A stretch of DNA of 64,000 nucleotides from Brachybacterium muris (GCF_016907455.1 NZ_JAFBCB010000001.1:62001-126000); one strand, 5' to 3'. Positions 1 through 8,493 are shown, counted from the first letter of the stretch. The notes: generated by a model not told the origin, from the sequence alone. Made by a program: numbers and translations.

Positions 1-948
1 CCGGACAAGCCGCTGTCCCTGCAGGTCCACCCCGATCGCGAGCACGCCCAGGAATCCTTCGCCGCGGAGACCGCGGCCGGGCTCCCGCTCGAGTCGCCGC
101 TGCGCAACTACCGCGACGACAACCACAAGCCCGAGATGCTGATCGCGCTGACCCGCTTCACCGCGCTGTGCGGGTTCCGCACCCCGCGCCGCGCCGCCGC
201 GCTCCTGGAGGGGCTGGGCACCGATCTCACCGACCGCCTCCATGCGCTCCTCACTCGCAGCCCCACCGCCCACGGCATGCGCGCCGCGTTCCGCACCCTG
301 GTCTCCTCCGCGATGCGCCCCAGCCCCGAGGCTGTCCAGCAGGTCGTCGAGGCCTGCCGGGCTCGTGCCGACTCCGGCCACTCGCCCTCCCTGCGTATCG
401 ACCAGACCGTCGCGTTGCTCGCGGAGCACCACCCGGGCGACCCCGGCGTGGTCGCCGCGCTGTTGCTGAACCCCGTCACCCTCCGCCCGGGCGAGGCGAT
501 GTTCGTGCCCGCCGGCACTCTGCACGCCTACCTGCACGGCGTGGGCCTGGAGATCATGGCCGCCAGCGACAACGTGCTGCGCGCCGGGCTGACCCCCAAG
601 AAGGTCGACGCCGACGAGATGCTGCAGTGCGTGAGCGTGCAGGCCGCGCCGCCGCTGCGCGTCGCGCCGGAGCGGCAGAACGCGACGTCGGTCGCCTACT
701 ACGCGCCCGTCGACGACTTCGAGCTGTCGCTGACCACGCTCACCGATCCGCCCGGCACCTTCCGCACCCGTCACCGCGTCCCCGGCGGCGGGCCCCGCAC
801 CCTCCTCGGCCTCGAGGGGGAGGTGCTGCTCCAGAGCGACCTGGGCCGCCACGTGCTCACCGCCGGCAAGGCCCTGTTCGTGCCCGCCGCCGCCGGGCAG
901 CTCCACGCCGGCGGCTCCGGCCGCTTCGTCCAGGCGAGCGTCCCGTGA
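1..948 (+). CDS. manA: Mannose-6-phosphate isomerase, class I (5' truncated by window edge)
   Basis: Interconverts fructose-6-phosphate and mannose-6-phosphate in the cytoplasm, feeding GDP-mannose and mannosylated envelope polymers. The open frame runs from base 1, so the true start is upstream. The cupin metal-site motifs are visible: QVHPD near the beginning, NHKPEM at about bases 121-138, and the PAGTLHAYLHG stretch followed by ASDNVLRAGLTPK, which is typical of class I enzymes. The C-terminal cupin half is complete. Its stop codon overlaps the GTG of the next gene (GTGA), so it appears translationally coupled to the PqqD-like and HprK-like genes. Family assignment is firm; the link of its product to the downstream pair is inference. 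Confidence 0.93.
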   Translation, partial: PDKPLSLQVHPDREHAQESFAAETAAGLPLESPLRNYRDDNHKPEMLIALTRFTALCGFRTPRRAAALLEGLGTDLTDRLHALLTRSPTAHGMRAAFRTLVSSAMRPSPEAVQQVVEACRARADSGHSPSLRIDQTVALLAEHHPGDPGVVAALLLNPVTLRPGEAMFVPAGTLHAYLHGVGLEIMAASDNVLRAGLTPKKVDADEMLQCVSVQAAPPLRVAPERQNATSVAYYAPVDDFELSLTTLTDPPGTFRTRHRVPGGGPRTLLGLEGEVLLQSDLGRHVLTAGKALFVPAAAGQLHAGGSGRFVQASVP

Positions 949-1232
949 CCCGCTACCGGCTGCGCCCCCTGGTCAGCGACTGGGACGGGGAGGACCTGTG
1001 GGTGGGGGCGCTGCCCCACGGCCCGATCACCCGCATCCAGGGCGTGGGCGCCCTCGTGCTCGAGCTGCTCGCCGAGACGCCGGACCGCGCGGCGAGTCCC
1101 GCCGAGCTCGCCGACCGGCTGCGGCAGGAGGTCGAGGACGTGCCCGAGGACGCCGAGCAGATCATCACCAGCTTCCTCGCCGAGCTCGATACGGGCGGGA
1201 TCCTTGAGACGATCGAGGAGGATGCCGCGTGA
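945..1232 (+). CDS. PqqD-like peptide-chaperone family protein
   Basis: Small 95-residue protein starting VTRYRLRPLVSDWDGEDLWVG. Length and the pattern (a beta-rich N-terminus, then GALVLELLAE and a helical segment ending EQIITSFLAELDTGGILE) match PqqD-like winged-helix proteins, which in RiPP pathways bind leader peptides and in many genomes sit next to HprK-like kinases. The GTG at 945 was chosen because it overlaps the manA stop (GTGA). The 3' end overlaps the kinase start in the same way. No precursor peptide is recognised nearby, so a RiPP role cannot be claimed; the family call rests on pattern and context. Confidence 0.65.
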   Translation: MTRYRLRPLVSDWDGEDLWVGALPHGPITRIQGVGALVLELLAETPDRAASPAELADRLRQEVEDVPEDAEQIITSFLAELDTGGILETIEEDAA

Positions 1233-2374
1233 CCGCCGCGCCCACCACCATCGCCGCGATCCGGCTTGAGGTCGCCGGCCACAGCGTGCTGCTCACCTTC
1301 GGGCCCGGCCTGGAGACCGTGGCCGAGGAGATCGACACCCTGTGGTCCCACCTGCTTTCGGCCGACGACGACGGTGCGACGCCGCAGATCCGCCTCGACT
1401 ACGCGCTCGCCGGCGGCGACCTCCCCGCCGGGACCGTCCCGCTGCCCGCGCGGCCCGAGGCGAGCTACACCATCTCCGGCCACCTCACCCGCGAGGTGAT
1501 CCGCCGGCTGATCGGCACCCGCCTGCTGCTCCACGCCGGCGCCGTTGCCCACCCCGAGCTCGGCACCCTCGTGCTCGTCGGCGCGTCCGGGGCCGGGAAG
1601 TCCACCGCCTCCTCCATGCTGGGACGGGGCGGCGCCTACCTCACCGACGAGCTGACGATCATCACCCCCGGCAGCTTCACGCTCACCCCGTATCCCAAGC
1701 CCGTCTCCAAGCACGACCCGGAGCTCGGCGCGAAGCGGGATCTCGGCTTGCCGGACCTGGGGCTCCGCCCCGCCCATGAGGCGGCCGCCCCGGCGCCGGC
1801 GATGGTGCTGCTGCTCGAGCGGATCCGGGACGAGGACGAGCCGGAAGAGGGGTCCTCGGTGACGCGGGTGCCGCTGTCCGAGGCATTGACCCGGATCGTG
1901 CCGCAGACCTCCTCGCTGTGGGCGCTGCCCGGAGGTCTCGCCACGCTCGCCGAACTGCTGAACTCCGTGGGCGGCGCTCTGGAGGTGCGCTACCGGGAGG
2001 CCGCCGAGCTCGAGGAGCTGCTGCGCCGCCTGCCGCGGGCCGAGCACGTCGAGACGGTCGAGATCGAGCCGCGGCCCGGAGACGCGGCCGCCGGGGGGAA
2101 CACGGCACCGGCGCCTGGCAGGATCGCCGTCGCACCGTTCCGCCAGGCGCTCGCCATGGAGTCCGGGCTGTTCGTGCTCGGCGAGCACGGCGCGATCCAC
2201 CTGCCGGGCCTCGCAGGGCTGGTTTGGGACCTGCTCGCTGACGCGGGCCCCCTCACTTTCGACCAGCTGGAGCAGCTGGTGGTCGAGGAGATCGGAGAGC
2301 ACCCCGAGAGCACGGCCCTTGTCCGAGGCACGGTCTCGGATCTCGTGGCCCACGGCTGGGCCCGCCAGGGCTGA
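1229..2374 (+). CDS. HprK-like serine kinase/ATPase with C-terminal PqqD-like domain
   Basis: 381 residues. The Walker A motif GASGAGKS lies at about residues 118-125, followed by GGAYLTDELTII, the arrangement seen in HPr kinase-related proteins (P-loop, then an acidic segment). The last 70 residues (SGLFVLGEHGAIHLPGLAGLVWDLL to the end) resemble a second PqqD-like module, so this polypeptide seems to carry kinase plus peptide-recognition parts. GTG start overlaps the preceding stop. In characterised relatives such kinases phosphorylate HPr, or serine residues of lasso peptides, but no substrate is evident here. It could act on an envelope or peptide substrate made by the locus; that is inference. 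Confidence 0.7.
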   Translation: MTAAPTTIAAIRLEVAGHSVLLTFGPGLETVAEEIDTLWSHLLSADDDGATPQIRLDYALAGGDLPAGTVPLPARPEASYTISGHLTREVIRRLIGTRLLLHAGAVAHPELGTLVLVGASGAGKSTASSMLGRGGAYLTDELTIITPGSFTLTPYPKPVSKHDPELGAKRDLGLPDLGLRPAHEAAAPAPAMVLLLERIRDEDEPEEGSSVTRVPLSEALTRIVPQTSSLWALPGGLATLAELLNSVGGALEVRYREAAELEELLRRLPRAEHVETVEIEPRPGDAAAGGNTAPAPGRIAVAPFRQALAMESGLFVLGEHGAIHLPGLAGLVWDLLADAGPLTFDQLEQLVVEEIGEHPESTALVRGTVSDLVAHGWARQG

Positions 2375-2377
2375 TCA

Positions 2378-2403
2378 GGGGGCGAGGAAGTGACCTCGCC
2401 CTC
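2378..2403 (+). terminator. Probable intrinsic terminator after the kinase gene
   Basis: An 8-bp perfect stem, GGGCGAGG at 2380-2387 and CCTCGCCC at 2394-2401, with a 6-base loop, starts a few bases after the stop codon of the HprK-like gene. There is no T-tract, which is common in high-GC actinobacteria. The rest of 2404-2614 holds no gene I can support. Confidence 0.6.
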
Positions 2404-2614
2404 CCGTGTCCGCCCCGCCAAGGCCGGACACTCCTCCTTCACCCGCCGCGCCCCCGTGGACCGATGTCACCGCTCTGCATGTCAGTGCGGCGAACGAACT
2501 CAGTGCCCTCGACCTGTTCCTCGGGCGAGGCCCCGGCGACCATACTCGGAGCAGGGCGTGGCGTTCGGTCGCTGGAGGCTCTGAGCTTCCGGATCGCACC
2601 TTCCCTGTTCGCAC

Positions 2615-3652
2615 TCAACCGTCGGACGACAGTTCCCCGCCTGCCTGTGCCTCCGCCAGCTGTTCCCGAATCTCCTGCACGAACTCGATCACGGCGCTGC
2701 CGCCGTTGACGGGGCCGCCGGCGAGCTGGCCGTCGGCCCCCAGCAGCACCGCGCTCGGCGCACCCGTGCCGCCGAGCGCGGTGCGGGCGGTGAACTGCAG
2801 GTCGTGCAGCGCGTGGTCGGTGATCCGGTCCGTGGTCCGCTTCCGCAGCTGCTCCAGCGGGCGGGAGAAAACGAACCGCACCTGCAGCGTCTGTTCCAGC
2901 TCGCCGATCCACTCCTCAGCGTGGTCCAGCACTCGCTCGCACGGCCCGCAGCCCTCGGTGACGAACACCAGCAGAGCCGCGCGCTGCGCGGTGAGCTGGG
3001 TGAGGGTGATCAGGCGGCCGTCGGGCTGCTGCAGCACCGCCGCCGGGATCGGGGAACGCTCGTAGTCCAGCAGCTCGTCCTCTTCTAGAACCGGCTCCGC
3101 AGAGGCGGAAGCGGCTGGGGCGTCGGCATCGGGCGCGGCGACGCGTCCCCCGATCGTGGCGGCGGTAAGCACGATCGCGATCAGCAGCGCCATCCCGAGC
3201 CCGATCAATCCCATCGGTTCCTGCACCAGGAGAGTGGTCATCGCACCGGTCGCGGCCGCGACCACCGCCAGCACGCCCAGCGCGCTGAGGATCACGTTCC
3301 GCACCAGTGTGGCGCGGGAAACGGTGGGGGAGGCGAGGGTGCCGAAGCAGGAGCACTGCACCTGCTCCTCGAAGGTCAGCGCCCGCGCGATGATCACCAG
3401 ATAGGCGAACATCAGCAACGTCACGACACCCGCGATCAGCATCTGCAGCGGCGGCACCGGGATCCACAGCGCCAGCGCGAGCACGATCTCCATCACCGGA
3501 AGCACCCAGGCGACCGAAGCGTGCAACGTCGGCAGCGGGAGGCGCAGCGAGCGCATCGCATCCTGGGTCGCTTCGCGCGCACCGAGCTTCGCGAGCCCGG
3601 AGATCAGCAGGGTGATCGACAGCAGGATCGGTGCCGACAGCAGCACAGCCAT
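2615..3652 (-). CDS. MauE/DoxX-type redox membrane protein fused to a thioredoxin-like domain
   Basis: 345 residues. The first half has about five hydrophobic membrane segments and a QCSCFG motif at about residues 97-102, characteristic of MauE-like proteins. The second half is a thioredoxin-like domain with a CGPC active site at about residues 235-238 and a TGAPSAV stretch in the position of the usual cis-proline loop. Likely passes reducing or oxidising equivalents across the membrane to exported thiol proteins. The ATG at 3652 is preceded by a strong AGGAGG eight bases upstream. It is divergent from the aldehyde dehydrogenase gene. A remnant of a near-identical 3' end lies at 6988-7193, so this gene or its block was once duplicated. 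Confidence 0.85.
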   Translation of the reverse strand: MAVLLSAPILLSITLLISGLAKLGAREATQDAMRSLRLPLPTLHASVAWVLPVMEIVLALALWIPVPPLQMLIAGVVTLLMFAYLVIIARALTFEEQVQCSCFGTLASPTVSRATLVRNVILSALGVLAVVAAATGAMTTLLVQEPMGLIGLGMALLIAIVLTAATIGGRVAAPDADAPAASASAEPVLEEDELLDYERSPIPAAVLQQPDGRLITLTQLTAQRAALLVFVTEGCGPCERVLDHAEEWIGELEQTLQVRFVFSRPLEQLRKRTTDRITDHALHDLQFTARTALGGTGAPSAVLLGADGQLAGGPVNGGSAVIEFVQEIREQLAEAQAGGELSSDG

Positions 3653-3777
3653 TCGGGGAGCCTCCTTTCATCGGCCCGGCCTTCGGGACGGCGTCGCCTC
3701 CATTGTCCGGCATGGGCGCCCGACTGAACGGGGACGGGCCAGCGGTTCGCCCACGGCGCATCCGAGTCCGTCGGCCC

Positions 3778-3783
3778 TACCCT
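3778..3783 (+). promoter_or_regulatory. -10 box for leaderless aldehyde dehydrogenase mRNA
   Basis: TACCCT ends six bases before the ATG at 3790, placing the expected transcription start at or next to the start codon. No Shine-Dalgarno sequence is present. Confidence 0.55.
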
Positions 3784-3789
3784 GGAGCC

Positions 3790-5223
3790 ATGTCCACCGA
3801 TGCGCACCAGGCCGCTCCCTCCGCCCTCGACGCCGTCCGACGGGGCGAGATCCTCGCCGACGTCGCCGCGCTGCGGGACTCCTTCGACGCCGGCACTACC
3901 CGGTCGGTCGAGGCGCGGATCGCGCAGCTTGACGCCCTCGCCCGCGGCCTCCGCGCCGAGCGTCCCCGCCTGCTGGAGGCCCTCGAGCTGGACCTTGGCA
4001 AGTCCCGCACCGAGTCGCTGATCACCGAGCTCGGTGTTGTCGCCCAGGAGATCGCGCATGTGCGCAAGAACCTCCGTGGGTGGCTGCGACCGGAGCGCTT
4101 CGGACCCGGCCTGCTGCTCGCGCCCTCCAGCGGACAGATCCGCCGCGAGCCTCTCGGGACCACGCTGATCATCTCCCCGTGGAACTACCCCGTGAACCTC
4201 GCGCTCGCCCCGCTGATCGGCGCGATCGCCGGCGGGAACACCGCGATCCTCAAGCCCAGCGAGGTCGCCCCCGCCACCTCCGCCGCGCTCGCGCACCTCG
4301 TCCGCGCCCACCTCGACCCGGCCTGGGTGAGGGTCGTCGAGGGCGCGGTCGAGGAGACCGCGCTCCTGATCGAGCAGCGCTTCGACCTGATCTTCTACAC
4401 CGGAAACGGCGCTGTGGGGCGGATCGTCGCCCGCGCAGCGGCCGAGCACCTCACCCCCACCGTGCTTGAGCTCGGCGGGAAGTCGCCGGTGTTCGTCGAC
4501 GCGGGCACCGACCTCGCGGCCACTGCTCGTCGCATCGTGTGGGGGAAGTTCACCAATGCCGGGCAGACCTGCGTCGCCCCCGACTACCTCATGGCCGAGC
4601 GCTCCACCCTCGACGCCCTCGTGCCCCATCTGAAGGACGCGGTCGCCTCGATGTACGGTCGCACTCCTCAACGCAGTCGCGACTACGGCCGGATGGTCAA
4701 CCAGAAGCACTTCGACCGCGTGTTCGCCCTGATCGACGACGACAAGGCCGTGCTCGGCGGCACCGCTGGCGCCGACCGCGCCAATCGCTACCTCCCGCCA
4801 ACGATCCTCGACGGCGTGGACTGGGACGATCCGGTGATGGGGGAGGAGATCTTCGGCCCCGTGCTCCCGCTGCTCGAAGTCTCCGGGCCCGACAAGGCGA
4901 TCGCCCGCATCAACAGTGGCGAGAAACCGTTGACCGCCTACGTATTCAGCCCTCGCCCCGACGTCGAGGAGCGGTTCATCGCCGAGACCTCTTCCGGTTC
5001 CCTCGCTCTCAGCCACACCCTCGCCCACCTCGGCTCCCAGACCATGCCCTTCGGCGGGGTGGGGGAGTCCGGCATGGGGAAGTACCACGGCCGTGCGAGC
5101 CTCGAGGTGTTCACCCACGCCAAGCCTGTCGTGAAGAAGCCGCTGCGCCCCGACACGCTTCGGCTGGTCACCCCGCCGTACCGCGGGGCGAAGCGGGCTC
5201 TGCTCGGACAGTTGTTCCGTTGA
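3790..5223 (+). CDS. NAD(P)-dependent aldehyde dehydrogenase, class 3-like
   Basis: 477 residues, normal length for the short class 3/coniferyl-type aldehyde dehydrogenases. Visible motifs: the cofactor-binding segment ISPWNYPVNL, the general-base glutamate in LELGGKSP, and the catalytic cysteine in NAGQTC. It oxidises aldehydes to acids in the cytoplasm; the substrate cannot be read from sequence. ATG at 3790 is preferred over upstream in-frame codons because a TACCCT -10 box lies six bases before it. It is transcribed divergently from the MauE-thioredoxin gene, with a 137-bp intergenic region. It ends shortly before the IS-damaged part of the window. No key residue is missing. Confidence 0.9.
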   Translation: MSTDAHQAAPSALDAVRRGEILADVAALRDSFDAGTTRSVEARIAQLDALARGLRAERPRLLEALELDLGKSRTESLITELGVVAQEIAHVRKNLRGWLRPERFGPGLLLAPSSGQIRREPLGTTLIISPWNYPVNLALAPLIGAIAGGNTAILKPSEVAPATSAALAHLVRAHLDPAWVRVVEGAVEETALLIEQRFDLIFYTGNGAVGRIVARAAAEHLTPTVLELGGKSPVFVDAGTDLAATARRIVWGKFTNAGQTCVAPDYLMAERSTLDALVPHLKDAVASMYGRTPQRSRDYGRMVNQKHFDRVFALIDDDKAVLGGTAGADRANRYLPPTILDGVDWDDPVMGEEIFGPVLPLLEVSGPDKAIARINSGEKPLTAYVFSPRPDVEERFIAETSSGSLALSHTLAHLGSQTMPFGGVGESGMGKYHGRASLEVFTHAKPVVKKPLRPDTLRLVTPPYRGAKRALLGQLFR

Positions 5224-5420
5224 CTCACTGCGGGAACGCGCAAATCGACCTAATCCGGACGTAGCGCGCCGTGCGGTGTGACACAACGACTGAACAGGGC
5301 CGCGTGACCGTTGCGCCGGTTTAGGTTGAATCGTACCTTCGCTACCGTTTAGTACGTCCCATTTCCGAGCCGGGTGTGGGTCGAGTCCGCACGCCGTGCC
5401 CGTGAGGAGCCATCAACACC

Positions 5421-5426
5421 AGGAGG
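5421..5426 (+). promoter_or_regulatory. Ribosome-binding site deciding the start of the broken exported protein
   Basis: AGGAGG sits six bases before the ATG at 5433. It argues that 5433 is the original start, even though the rest of the protein continues in a different frame. Confidence 0.6.
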
Positions 5427-5432
5427 GCGCCA

Positions 5433-5840
5433 ATGACCGGCTCCGATCCCATCCCATCCGTCGGCACCTGCTGCGGGGCGCGGCCTGGGTTGCCCCTGCG
5501 GCCGCTGTGGCTGTTGCAGCGCCCGCGGTCGCTGCCTCGCCAACGCCTCTCTTGGGAGGCATCCTCGCCGTGTCGTCCATCACGGGCAGTGGCCCCTCGG
5601 GTCGTACGCAGACCATCACCATCAACGGCAGCGCTGCTTACCCGACGGCGGGCATCTGGATGGAGAATGTCCCGGCCACCCCGAATCCCACCGCGGCACG
5701 CTCCACGCTCTACCTCCCCGCTGCGGCATATGCGGGCCTCAAGTGGGGGCAGGTCGGAACTGACCAGACGTGGACGATCCCGGCGTCGTACAGCACCGCG
5801 CGCCCCATCAACGGTTACACCGCATATACCACCACCTACT
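5433..5840 (+). pseudogene. Exported protein with twin-arginine-like signal, frameshifted and cut by IS3
   Basis: The ATG at 5433 has a strong AGGAGG upstream and encodes MTGSDPIPS, but the continuation RRHLLRGAAWVAPAAAVAVA lies in another frame. A one-base loss near 5457-5462 explains this. The signal closely resembles that of the intact exported protein at 8494 (RR motif, AAWxVPAAAVAVxAPAVAAS, Ala-rich cleavage region). The mature part is about 100 residues rich in Thr, Ala and Gly, with no recognised domain. The frame then runs into the left inverted repeat of an IS3 element at 5841, so the C-terminus is lost. Non-functional unless the frameshift is an assembly error. Confidence 0.7.
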
Positions 5841-6490
5841 TGAATCGGCCCAGGTTTGATGCCGCTGCTGTTTGAGTCGGGAAGGATGGACAGGTAGCCG
5901 TGGAAGATCGATTCCCAGCTGCGCGTGAGGTGTGTGCGGCTTGTCAGGGAACACCAGCAGGAGTACCCCACTCTGACCGCCGCAGTCACTGCGGTCGCTC
6001 GGCAAGTAGGCGTCTCGCGGGAGTCAGCACGGCGCTGGCTCGCGCAGGCCGAGGTCGACGACGGAACCCGCCCCGGGATCACGAGCGAGGAGTCCGCCGA
6101 GGTCAAGCGCCTGAAGGCTGAGAACAAGCGGTTGCGCGAGGACAACGAGATTCTTCGCCGGGCTTCAATTTTCTTCGCGGGGGAGCTCGTCCCGCGCAAG
6201 CGGGGGGTGCCCCCACCCCGCAACCGCTGATCCTGGCGTTCATCGAACGAGATGAGAGCCGAGGGCTACGCAGTCGAGCCGATCCTTCGCGTCCTGAGCC
6301 AGCAGGGCCTTGCGATCGCTGCACGGACCTACCGGGCCTGGAAGCGCCCGGCCCGCATCGCTGAGCGCACCGTCGCAGACGCCCTGGTCGAGGACAAAAC
6401 CCGCGAGTAGAGTCCGAAGTGCTCCACTACGAGGCCCTCACCCCAGAGCCCGAACCCGCAAAGTAGCGGCAGAGAACCCGGGCCGATTCA
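5841..6490 (+). mobile_element. IS3-family element, internally deleted copy with both inverted repeats
   Basis: The left end begins TGAATCGGCCCAGGTTT at 5841; the right end, read inward, begins TGAATCGGCCCGGGTT at 6490. The two ends therefore form an imperfect inverted repeat of about 25 bp. At about 650 bp it is roughly half a normal IS3 element: most of orfB is missing, with a deletion junction near 6408-6420. No target duplication is seen (left flank ends ACT, right flank starts CCA). The left part is nearly identical to the copy at 10964. It is dead by itself but could be mobilised in trans. Confidence 0.8.
5886..6230 (+). pseudogene. IS3 OrfA remnant (nonsense codon at position 4)
   Basis: Homologous to the OrfA at 11009. 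The start region reads ATG GAC AGG TAG, where the other copy has CAG, so translation from the native start is stopped; an internal ATG at 5925 leaves 101 residues. The helix-turn-helix (VARQVGVSRESARRWLA) and the leucine-zipper-like segment (VKRLKAENKRLREDNEILRRAS) remain readable. The following orfB part has an extra A at about 6248 relative to the other copy and is then deleted. Confidence 0.8.
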
Positions 6491-6918
6491 CCATCCGCGT
6501 GGCGCTCCTGGGGGTGACTATTCAGGGAACGCTCGCCGAAGTGGTGGACGGATCTGCCGTGGCGATCGAGGTCTTCCGGCTGGGCTGGCAGCCGGTGACG
6601 CCGGCAAACGATGTCCTCTCGACTCTCGTCGGTGGAATCGTCGGCGTCGTCGAGGGTGCGGTGGACCTAGCATTCAGTCGTGACGGTGTTCTCGACACGG
6701 CTCTCGACGGGGTGAACCAGCTCCTCGACGTGCTCTTCAGTGCTTTCGGTGACGGCGGTGTACTCGCGTTGACGGTGAATGCACAGAACGAAGCCGCCGA
6801 GTCGAGCTTCGTGCCGCCAGCGGAGTACACCGCGATCGAGCGCGGTAGATTCGACATCGCCGCTCTGCACGTCGCCCTGCTGGACGGTGGTTCCCCGTCG
6901 GGTCTGCTGAATCTCTAG
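6491..6918 (+). pseudogene. C-terminal fragment of an exported protein (choice-of-anchor G-like)
   Basis: The open frame directly after the IS3 right end encodes about 142 residues, ending with ALTVNAQNEAA, a stretch of Tyr/Thr/Ile and ALHVALLDGGSPSGLLNL. Alternating valine/alanine beta-type sequence and the terminal layout resemble the ends of choice-of-anchor G exported proteins; this likeness is from memory and moderate. There is no start or signal of its own: the N-terminal part was lost when the IS3 element joined it to the unrelated or partly related fragment at 5433-5840. Confidence 0.5.
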
Positions 6919-6987
6919 GTTGCTCGCGGCTCCGTCGGTAAGAACACGCCGCGTTGACTCCCCCGGCGTGACCCTCGATTTCGGGGG

Positions 6988-7193
6988 TTACGCGTGGGGT
7001 GGCGTTTCCCGCGCGTTTCCGGCGCCCGCCTCCGCCGGCTGCTCGCAGATCTCCTGCACGAACTCGATCACCGCTCTGCCGTCGTTGACGGGGCCGCCGG
7101 CGAGCTGGCCGTCGGCCCCCAGTAGCACCGCACTCGGCGCGCTCGTACCGCCGAGCGCGGTGCGGGCGGTGAACTGCAGGTCGTGCAGCGCGT
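6988..7193 (-). pseudogene. 3' remnant of a second MauE-thioredoxin gene
   Basis: Closely matches the 3' end of the gene at 2615-3652: the thioredoxin C-terminal part GGTSAPSAVLLGADGQLAGG followed by VIEFVQEI is readable on the minus strand, ending at a TAA at 6988-6990 with a different C-terminal tail (about 20 residues). The 5' part is replaced at 7194 by an IS256 fragment. Differences are scattered, so this is an old duplicate rather than a recent copy. Confidence 0.75.
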
Positions 7194-7548
7194 GCCCTGA
7201 TCACGGTCGTCGCGGACTGCTATCTCGCAGGTGTCTCCACGCGTCGCATGGACAAGCTCGTCAAACCCCTGGGCATCAACAGTCTCTCGAAGTCGCAGGT
7301 CAGCAGGATGGCAGCAGATCTGGACGAGCACGTCGAGCAGTTCCGCCACCGGCCGCTGGACGAGGCCGGGCCCTGCACCTTCGTCTCCGCCGACGCGCTG
7401 ACCATGAAGGCCCGTGAAGGTGGCCGCGTGATCAACGCTGTCGTCCTCCTAGCCACCGGCGCCAATGGCGACGGGCACCGCGAAGTGCTCGGCATGCGGG
7501 TCGCGACCAGCGAGACCGGAGCTGCGTGGAATGGCTTCTTCGTCGACC
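7194..7548 (+). mobile_element. IS256-family transposase fragment
   Basis: The frame from 7194 gives ALITVVADCYLAGVSTRRMDK, then SLSKSQVSRMAADLDEHVEQF, DALTMKAREGGRVINAVVLL and GANGDGHREVLGMRVATSETG, a typical IS256/Mutator transposase core including one catalytic Asp (SADALT). N- and C-terminal parts and both ends are absent. It is bounded abruptly by the MauE remnant on the left and an ATP-grasp gene on the right. Confidence 0.85.
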
Positions 7549-8346
7549 TTGTCGAACGACTACGAGCTCATGCACCTCCATGTCGCCACCGACCTCGCCG
7601 ATCGGATGCGCGAGCGCGGCATCCTCGTGCCCGGTGTCGACCGCGCCTGGCAGCTCGGCTGCGCCGACAAGCTCCGCATGGCCCAGCTGCTCGAGGGCAT
7701 CGGGATGCCCACCCCGCGCACCGTCACCGGCGACGACGAGGCCGGCATCGCCGAGATCCCCGCCGCCTCCGAGAGCCTCGTGGTCAAGCACCGCCTCGGC
7801 AGCGGCTCCTCCGGGCTCGCGCTGGTCCCGGCCGACGGGGTCCGCGCCGCGATCGACGCAGCGATCGACTCCGCCCCCGCCCCGGCCGACGGCTCAGCCC
7901 CCAGCGGCCAGGATGTCGTGGTCCAGCCCTGTCTGCCCGGGCTCGAGCACGGCGTGGACATCGTGGGTGATCTGCGCGAGCCCGGCGAGCTGCGGGCCGT
8001 GCTCGCCCGCCGCAAGGTGCGCATGCGCGCCGGCGAGACCGACAAGGCCGCCTCCGTGGATCCCGCACCCTTCGTCGCCAACGCCGAGAAGATCGCCCGC
8101 GCGCAGCTCACCGGACTCATCGACACGGACATGTTCCTCGCCGAGGGCGGCGAGCCCTCCGTCATCGACATCAACCCCCGCTTCGGCGGCGGCTACCCCT
8201 TCGTGCACCTCGCCGGGGCCGACGTCCCCCGCTACTACCTCGCCCGTGCGCTCGGCCTCGAGATCGACGAGGACTGGCGGGAGTACGCCCCCGGCGTCAT
8301 CTCCGCCAAGCACGAGAGCGTGCGCGTGACCTCGACGGAGGCTTGA
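7531..8346 (+). pseudogene. ATP-grasp protein, 5' end replaced by IS256 fragment
   Basis: An open frame of 271 codons from the ATG at 7531, which lies inside the IS256 scrap; native sequence appears to begin about 7550 (NDYELMHLHVATDLADRMRE). The ATP-grasp core is visible: DKLRMAQLLEGIGMPTPRT, LVVKHRLGSGSSG, and the metal-binding end PSVIDINPRFGGGYPF. The N-terminal pre-ATP-grasp domain (usually 70-100 residues) is missing. Such CarB-like ligases occur in capsule and modified-sugar clusters, which would suit this neighbourhood; substrate unknown. A product from 7531 could still be made but probably lacks function. Confidence 0.7.
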
Positions 8347-8493
8347 CCCTGTCACCTGCGGTCCTCTTGCGGCTGGATAGGGGCGGAGCCTGCGATCGGG
8401 GCCTCCTGGCCGGACTCGACGGCGCCTATACTTGATCAAGACCACCGAGCCCGTGAGCCTCGGAACTCGCAGCCAGAAAGGCACCAGGCATCG

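Noticed and set aside
953..2353. Long open frames antisense to the kinase gene and to many other genes
   Set aside because: Shadow frames caused by high GC; Arg/Gly/Pro/His-rich without domains, and no upstream signals.
2375..2614. 79-codon open frame on the minus strand, directly after the MauE-thioredoxin stop, with a Gly-rich end (possible peptide precursor)
   Set aside because: Starts with GTG right at the stop, has no RBS, and overlaps the terminator of the convergent kinase gene; composition looks like random high-GC sequence.
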